6,942 nt of DNA from JBFMFE01 sp040752295 (GTDB lineage: Bacteria; UBP15; UBA6099; JBFMBQ01), in NCBI GenBank assembly GCA_040752295.1, contig JBFMFE010000076.1:1-6942 (forward strand), given 5' to 3'. A model generated the notes under the pieces. The model was not told where the DNA came from, ran no database searches, and worked only from the letters and a program-made list of their open reading frames with translations. Positions 4,515 to 6,942 of this stretch are shown in pieces. Positions within the stretch are counted from its first letter, which is position 1, and each line of letters starts with the position of its first letter. A program made the translations under genes and the position numbers.

Positions 4515-5132
4515 TCAGTTCCGCGTTTGTTCGAGCAGGCGCAGCGAGCGGCGGTAATCGTCCATGGTGTTGACGTTGACGGTGAAGAGCGCGCCTGGGT
4601 CGTAAGGGCGCCATTCGCGCGGGTTCACGACGCGCACGGCGACGTTCGGGAAAAACGAGATTATCCTGTTGTCGCCCGAGCCGAGCAGGTTTTCCACGTG
4701 CGGTAGGCAGGAGGTGGAATAAACAGCCGTCAGTGGATGCAGCCTGTCGGCGGCGGACGCCGGTATCACCACGTCCGGGGCGCGAAACCCGCAGAGGAAG
4801 CGGATGAGGGGGGCGGGCACGAACGGTGTGTCGCACCCGACGACGAAGCACCTTCCCGCTTTCGCGGCTTTGAGCGCGGCGTGTATGCCGCCGAGCGGTC
4901 CCCGGTCGTCGTAAAGGTCTTCCACGGCGACCGCGCCCGGCGCTCCGGGCGCTTTTCCCTTCGCCGTGACCACGATGACCTCGGAGAAGAGCGCGGCGAG
5001 GCTGCGGACGGCGCGTTCGAGGAGCGTGACGCCGCCGAAATCGAGCGCCGCTTTATCCCTGCCCAGCCGGGTGCTTTTGCCTCCGGCGAGGACGACGCCT
5101 GCGGTTCCGGCGATGGGATGTCCTTGGGTCAT
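4515..5132 (-). CDS. mobA: Molybdenum cofactor guanylyltransferase MobA
   Basis: 205 residues from ATG 5132. MobA transfers GMP from GTP to the Mo-molybdopterin cofactor to give MGD, needed by DMSO-reductase-family enzymes. Family motifs are the nucleotide loop LAGGKSTRLGRDKA (15-28, with Lys27), GPLGGI (78-83), the metal-binding GCDTPF (99-104, Asp101), HPLTAVYS (132-139) and VNVNT near the C-terminus (185-189). Length fits the family. The frame is open upstream to a TTG at 5222 with ATGs at 5177 and 5198, but those extra residues include an Ser-Asp-rich stretch encoded by a 9-bp repeat, and no candidate has a clear Shine-Dalgarno. The start is therefore uncertain; 5132 leaves the ten-residue lead-in to AGVVLAGG usual for MobA. 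The aminotransferase ends 91 bases upstream on the same strand and moaA follows after 41 bases. Confidence 0.9.
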   Translation of the reverse strand: MTQGHPIAGTAGVVLAGGKSTRLGRDKAALDFGGVTLLERAVRSLAALFSEVIVVTAKGKAPGAPGAVAVEDLYDDRGPLGGIHAALKAAKAGRCFVVGCDTPFVPAPLIRFLCGFRAPDVVIPASAADRLHPLTAVYSTSCLPHVENLLGSGDNRIISFFPNVAVRVVNPREWRPYDPGALFTVNVNTMDDYRRSLRLLEQTRN

Positions 5133-5180
5133 GTTGCCGGGTTTTCCCGCGAGGGTTTTTCGCGGGCGCGCGTTCATCGG

Positions 5181-5216
5181 GTCCGGCGGGTCCGACATGT
5201 CCGACTGTTCCGACCG
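5181..5216. repeat. 9-bp tandem repeat, consensus GTCCGACNN, four units
   Basis: The units are GTCCGGCGG (5181-5189), GTCCGACAT (5190-5198), GTCCGACTG (5199-5207) and TTCCGACCG (5208-5216). They sit between the aminotransferase stop (5224) and the preferred mobA start (5132). If read from the upstream TTG, they would encode a repeated Ser-Asp-x motif at the MobA N-terminus. Confidence 0.75.
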
Positions 5217-5223
5217 GCGCAAA

Positions 5224-6435
5224 TCAGAGTTTCGCCAGGCGTTCGACCGCTTCCTGAATCCGTTCCTCGGGTTCGACGAGCGCGAAGCGCACGTGGTCGT
5301 TGCCCGCTTCGCCGAAGCCGATGCCCGGCGCGGCGGCGACGCCCGCCTCGCGGACCATGAGTGAGGTGAACTCGAGGGACGTCATCTCCCTGAAGGCGTC
5401 TGGGATGGGGACCCAGGCGTACATCGTGGCTCTGGGTTTGTCGGCTTTCCAGCCGATTTTGCGCAGCCCGCCGATGAGGACGTCGCGGCGGCGTCTGTAG
5501 GCTTCGACGGTCTGCCTGATCGTCTCGTCGTTGAGTTCGAGCGCGACGACGGCGGCTTTCTGTATGGCGGCGAAGGCGCCGAAGTCCACGTAGCTTTTCA
5601 TCTTGGCGAGGACTTTGATGAGCTGCCTGTTGCCGACGGCAAAGGCGATGCGCCAGCCCGCCATGCTGAAGGACTTCGAGAGGCTGTGGAACTCGATGCC
5701 GACGTCGCGCGCGCCCTCCGCCTCAAGGAAGCTCGGCGCCTTTATGCCGTCGAAGGTTATCTCGGAGTAGGCGGCGTCGTGGCATGTGATGATGTGGTGC
5801 TCCCTCGCGAAGGCGACGATCTGCCGGAAATAGTTGAGGTCCACGCAGACGGTGGTGGGGTTGTGCGGGTAGCTGAGGTACATGAGCTTGGCGCGGCGCA
5901 GCACGCCGGGTTCGATGGCGTCGAGGTCGGGGAGGTAATCGTTTTCGGGGAGCAGCGGCATGTTGTAGAGTGTGCCGCCGAATATGATCACGCTGTTGAA
6001 GAATATGGGATAGGTGGGGGTCGGCACGAGCGCGAAATCGTCGCGGTTGAGGAACGCCGATGACATGTTGGCGATGCCCTCCTTGGAGCCGATGAGCACG
6101 AGGACTTCGCCGTTGGGGTCGAGGTCAACGTTGAACCGCTTGCCGTACCAGTACGCGACGGCTCTGCGAAGCTCCGGCAGCCCTTCGCCGGGCGGGTAGC
6201 GGTTGATGTGTTTATCGTGTACGGCGCGGGCGAGTTCGTTTCTGATCGGTTCGGGCACGGGGAGGTCGGGGCTGCCCATGCCCAGGTCTATGATGTCCAC
6301 GCCCCGGGCGGCGGCTTCCGCCTTGAGTCTGTTTATAGTGGTGAAGACATAGGGGGGGAGCTTGTTGATTCTGTTGGACTGGAGAACCTCGAAGTCGAGG
6401 GTCCGTCCGATTGTGGTTCCGACGTTATATGACAT
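5224..6435 (-). CDS. Class I/II PLP aminotransferase, AlaC-like (alanine/LL-DAP transaminase group)
   Basis: 403 residues from ATG 6435, chosen over TTG 6450 because GGAGG lies four bases before the ATG. It is a fold-type I PLP aminotransferase. Visible active-site elements are GSKEG (116-120, phosphate binding), the NPTT motif with Asn192, HDAAY with Asp220 and Tyr223 contacting PLP, the Schiff-base Lys254 in HSLSKSFSMAGWR with Arg262, and the substrate-carboxylate Arg383 in DHVRFAL. The N-terminal RINKLPPYVF, the central KSYVDFGAFAAIQ and the C-terminal SLEF and PGIGFG segments match E. coli AlaC as I recall it, so alanine-pyruvate transamination is the best guess. The related LL-diaminopimelate aminotransferases share this framework and cannot be excluded. 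The first gene of the minus-strand run, it lies just upstream of mobA, but no metabolic tie to molybdenum cofactor is evident. Confidence 0.92.
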   Translation of the reverse strand: MSYNVGTTIGRTLDFEVLQSNRINKLPPYVFTTINRLKAEAAARGVDIIDLGMGSPDLPVPEPIRNELARAVHDKHINRYPPGEGLPELRRAVAYWYGKRFNVDLDPNGEVLVLIGSKEGIANMSSAFLNRDDFALVPTPTYPIFFNSVIIFGGTLYNMPLLPENDYLPDLDAIEPGVLRRAKLMYLSYPHNPTTVCVDLNYFRQIVAFAREHHIITCHDAAYSEITFDGIKAPSFLEAEGARDVGIEFHSLSKSFSMAGWRIAFAVGNRQLIKVLAKMKSYVDFGAFAAIQKAAVVALELNDETIRQTVEAYRRRRDVLIGGLRKIGWKADKPRATMYAWVPIPDAFREMTSLEFTSLMVREAGVAAAPGIGFGEAGNDHVRFALVEPEERIQEAVERLAKL

Positions 6436-6459
6436 GGCGCCTCCGGTCAATAATTTTCC

Positions 6460-6494
6460 GACCCCTGAACGTCCGCCGGGCGAACGACAGGGTC
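6460..6494 (-). promoter_or_regulatory. Leader stem-loop upstream of the aminotransferase
   Basis: On the minus strand GACCCTG (6494-6488) pairs with CAGGG-G-TC (6467-6460, one bulged G). Inside, CGTTCG and CGGACG form six more pairs (one G-U) around a five-base loop. The predicted transcription start near 6496 would put this hairpin at the very 5' end of the message. There is no following U-tract, so it is not a terminator. Confidence 0.35.
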
Positions 6495-6502
6495 ACCGGA
6501 GA

Positions 6503-6531
6503 ATTGTAATCAGCGAACGCGAAAATGAAAA
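6503..6531 (-). promoter_or_regulatory. Candidate promoter of the aminotransferase
   Basis: The minus strand has TTTTCA (complement of 6526-6531, four of six to the -35 consensus), a 17-base spacer and TACAAT (complement of 6503-6508, five of six to the -10). The predicted start near 6496 leaves a leader of about 60 bases before the ATG at 6435. It is the most AT-rich spot in the divergent region. Confidence 0.4.
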
Positions 6532-6675
6532 GTGCGGCGCAAGGGCGGACATGGCGGACGGGCGCGCGCGTTGCGGTGTAGAATAATGAGCGGATGAAAG
6601 CTCGTTTGGCCGCGTGAACACGTAGTGAGCTTCGGGAGCGCGCCGGCGGTCGGGCGCGGGGGGCGGTGGAGCGGA

Positions 6676-6942
6676 ATGAAGATCGCATTTTATCATCCCG
6701 CGATGGGCGGGCGTCCCATAGGCGGGGCGGAGATACAGATCGTGAAGACGAAGGAGTACCTCGAGAGGGGCGGGGACGAGGTTTATTTTTTAGGGGATAT
6801 TTCGCGAGTCGCGCCCGGGACGGACGTGGTGCACGCTTTCAAACTGGAGAGCGACTGGACGTACGTGCTTGCCGGAGCGGACATGCCGCGCTGCCCGGTC
6901 GTTCTCAGTCCGATATTCTGGCGGGATGAGCAGTTCGAGCGC
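6676..6942 (+). CDS. N-terminal part of a GT-B (GT4-like) glycosyltransferase, cut by window edge
   Basis: Eighty-nine residues without a stop, continuing past the right edge. The protein begins MKIAFYHPAMGG and has GGAEIQIVKTKEYLERGGDEVYF (16-38). A strand, a glycine-rich GGAE loop, a helix with T-x-x-L/YL and then G-x-EV is the usual opening of glycosyltransferase family 4 enzymes, where it forms the acceptor-binding Rossmann half. A segment DVVHAFKL (50-57) fits the next strand, equivalent to the DVVH motif of these enzymes. The ATG at 6676 has GGAG four bases upstream. It is the only plus-strand gene and is divergent from the aminotransferase, so it belongs to another unit, probably cell-envelope or exopolysaccharide glycan synthesis. 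The donor-binding half is outside the window, so sugar specificity cannot be judged. Catalogue assignment is based on motif shape only. Confidence 0.8.
   Translation, partial: MKIAFYHPAMGGRPIGGAEIQIVKTKEYLERGGDEVYFLGDISRVAPGTDVVHAFKLESDWTYVLAGADMPRCPVVLSPIFWRDEQFER

Larger units (their letters stand above)
6436..6675. other. Divergent intergenic region
   Basis: This 240-base gap separates the minus-strand aminotransferase from the plus-strand glycosyltransferase, so it must carry promoters for both or for one operon each way. The minus-strand promoter and leader hairpin are listed separately. On the plus strand TAGAAT at 6579-6584 is a -10 candidate with no good -35, and AAGCTC (6598-6603) and GAGCTT (6627-6632) form an inverted pair around the short CGTGAACACG. 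No gene is supported. Confidence 0.5.

Noticed and set aside
3787..4557. Long plus-strand frame opposite moaA (256 codons)
   Set aside because: It is the complement of a well-supported GC-rich gene; Val/Glu/Asp/Arg-rich shadow composition and no family features.
4474..4851. N-terminal extension of the moaA frame by 126 residues
   Set aside because: It overlaps mobA antisense-free but out of frame, is Arg/Pro-rich low-complexity translation, and MoaA is full length from GTG 4473.
4737..5364. Plus-strand frames opposite mobA and the aminotransferase end
   Set aside because: Shadow frames of two clear enzymes in GC-rich DNA.
1..6942. CRISPR array, tRNA or complete IS element
   Set aside because: No regularly spaced long repeats, cloverleaf-type sequence or transposase frame was seen on either strand.

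Overview
The window splits into two blocks that differ visibly in base composition. The left block, about 1-2990, is AT-richer. It holds an edge gene reading leftward, a decayed duplicate of a PIN-domain gene, an intact PIN-domain toxin gene with a small partner gene, and a SIR2-like/TPR protein of the kind found in defence islands. The right block, about 3000-6942, is strongly GC-rich. It holds housekeeping metabolism: a MOSC-domain protein, moaA, mobA, a class I aminotransferase, and the start of a glycosyltransferase on the opposite strand. Every gene except the glycosyltransferase reads on the minus strand. No rRNA, tRNA, CRISPR array or complete insertion sequence was seen.

Minus-strand order, right to left: aminotransferase (6435-5224), mobA (5132-4515), moaA (4473-3460), MOSC protein (3457-3023), SIR2-TPR (2798-1287), PIN toxin (1146-670), small partner (656-504), PIN relic (226-146), and a gene whose first codon is at 5-3. 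mobA, moaA and the MOSC gene form a molybdenum cofactor cluster. MoaA starts molybdopterin synthesis from GTP, MobA adds GMP to the molybdenum cofactor, and MOSC proteins are linked to sulfur handling around this cofactor. This points to an organism using bis-MGD enzymes such as formate dehydrogenase, nitrate reductase or DMSO-reductase relatives.

The left block looks like an accessory stretch. The SIR2-TPR protein keeps the NAD-binding loop and the TTNFD motif, but has Gln where NADases of this superfamily have the catalytic His of LHG. The PIN gene and its 50-residue partner form a probable toxin-antitoxin pair with the toxin first. A second, frame-shifted 5' fragment of the same PIN gene lies 0.9 kb away and keeps the same promoter spacing and the same palindrome in the -35/-10 spacer. 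At the left edge a strong sigma70-type promoter, a 9-bp inverted repeat overlapping its -10, and a perfect Shine-Dalgarno lead to an ATG at position 5, so a tightly controlled gene starts just off the window.

The source is a bacterium, judged by sigma70-like promoters, Shine-Dalgarno sites and gene families. Three gene borders carry 9-bp tandem micro-repeats, of a type I recall from environmental genomes of anaerobes, but the phylum cannot be fixed from the sequence alone. GTG and TTG starts are common here (moaA, the MOSC gene, the PIN relic).
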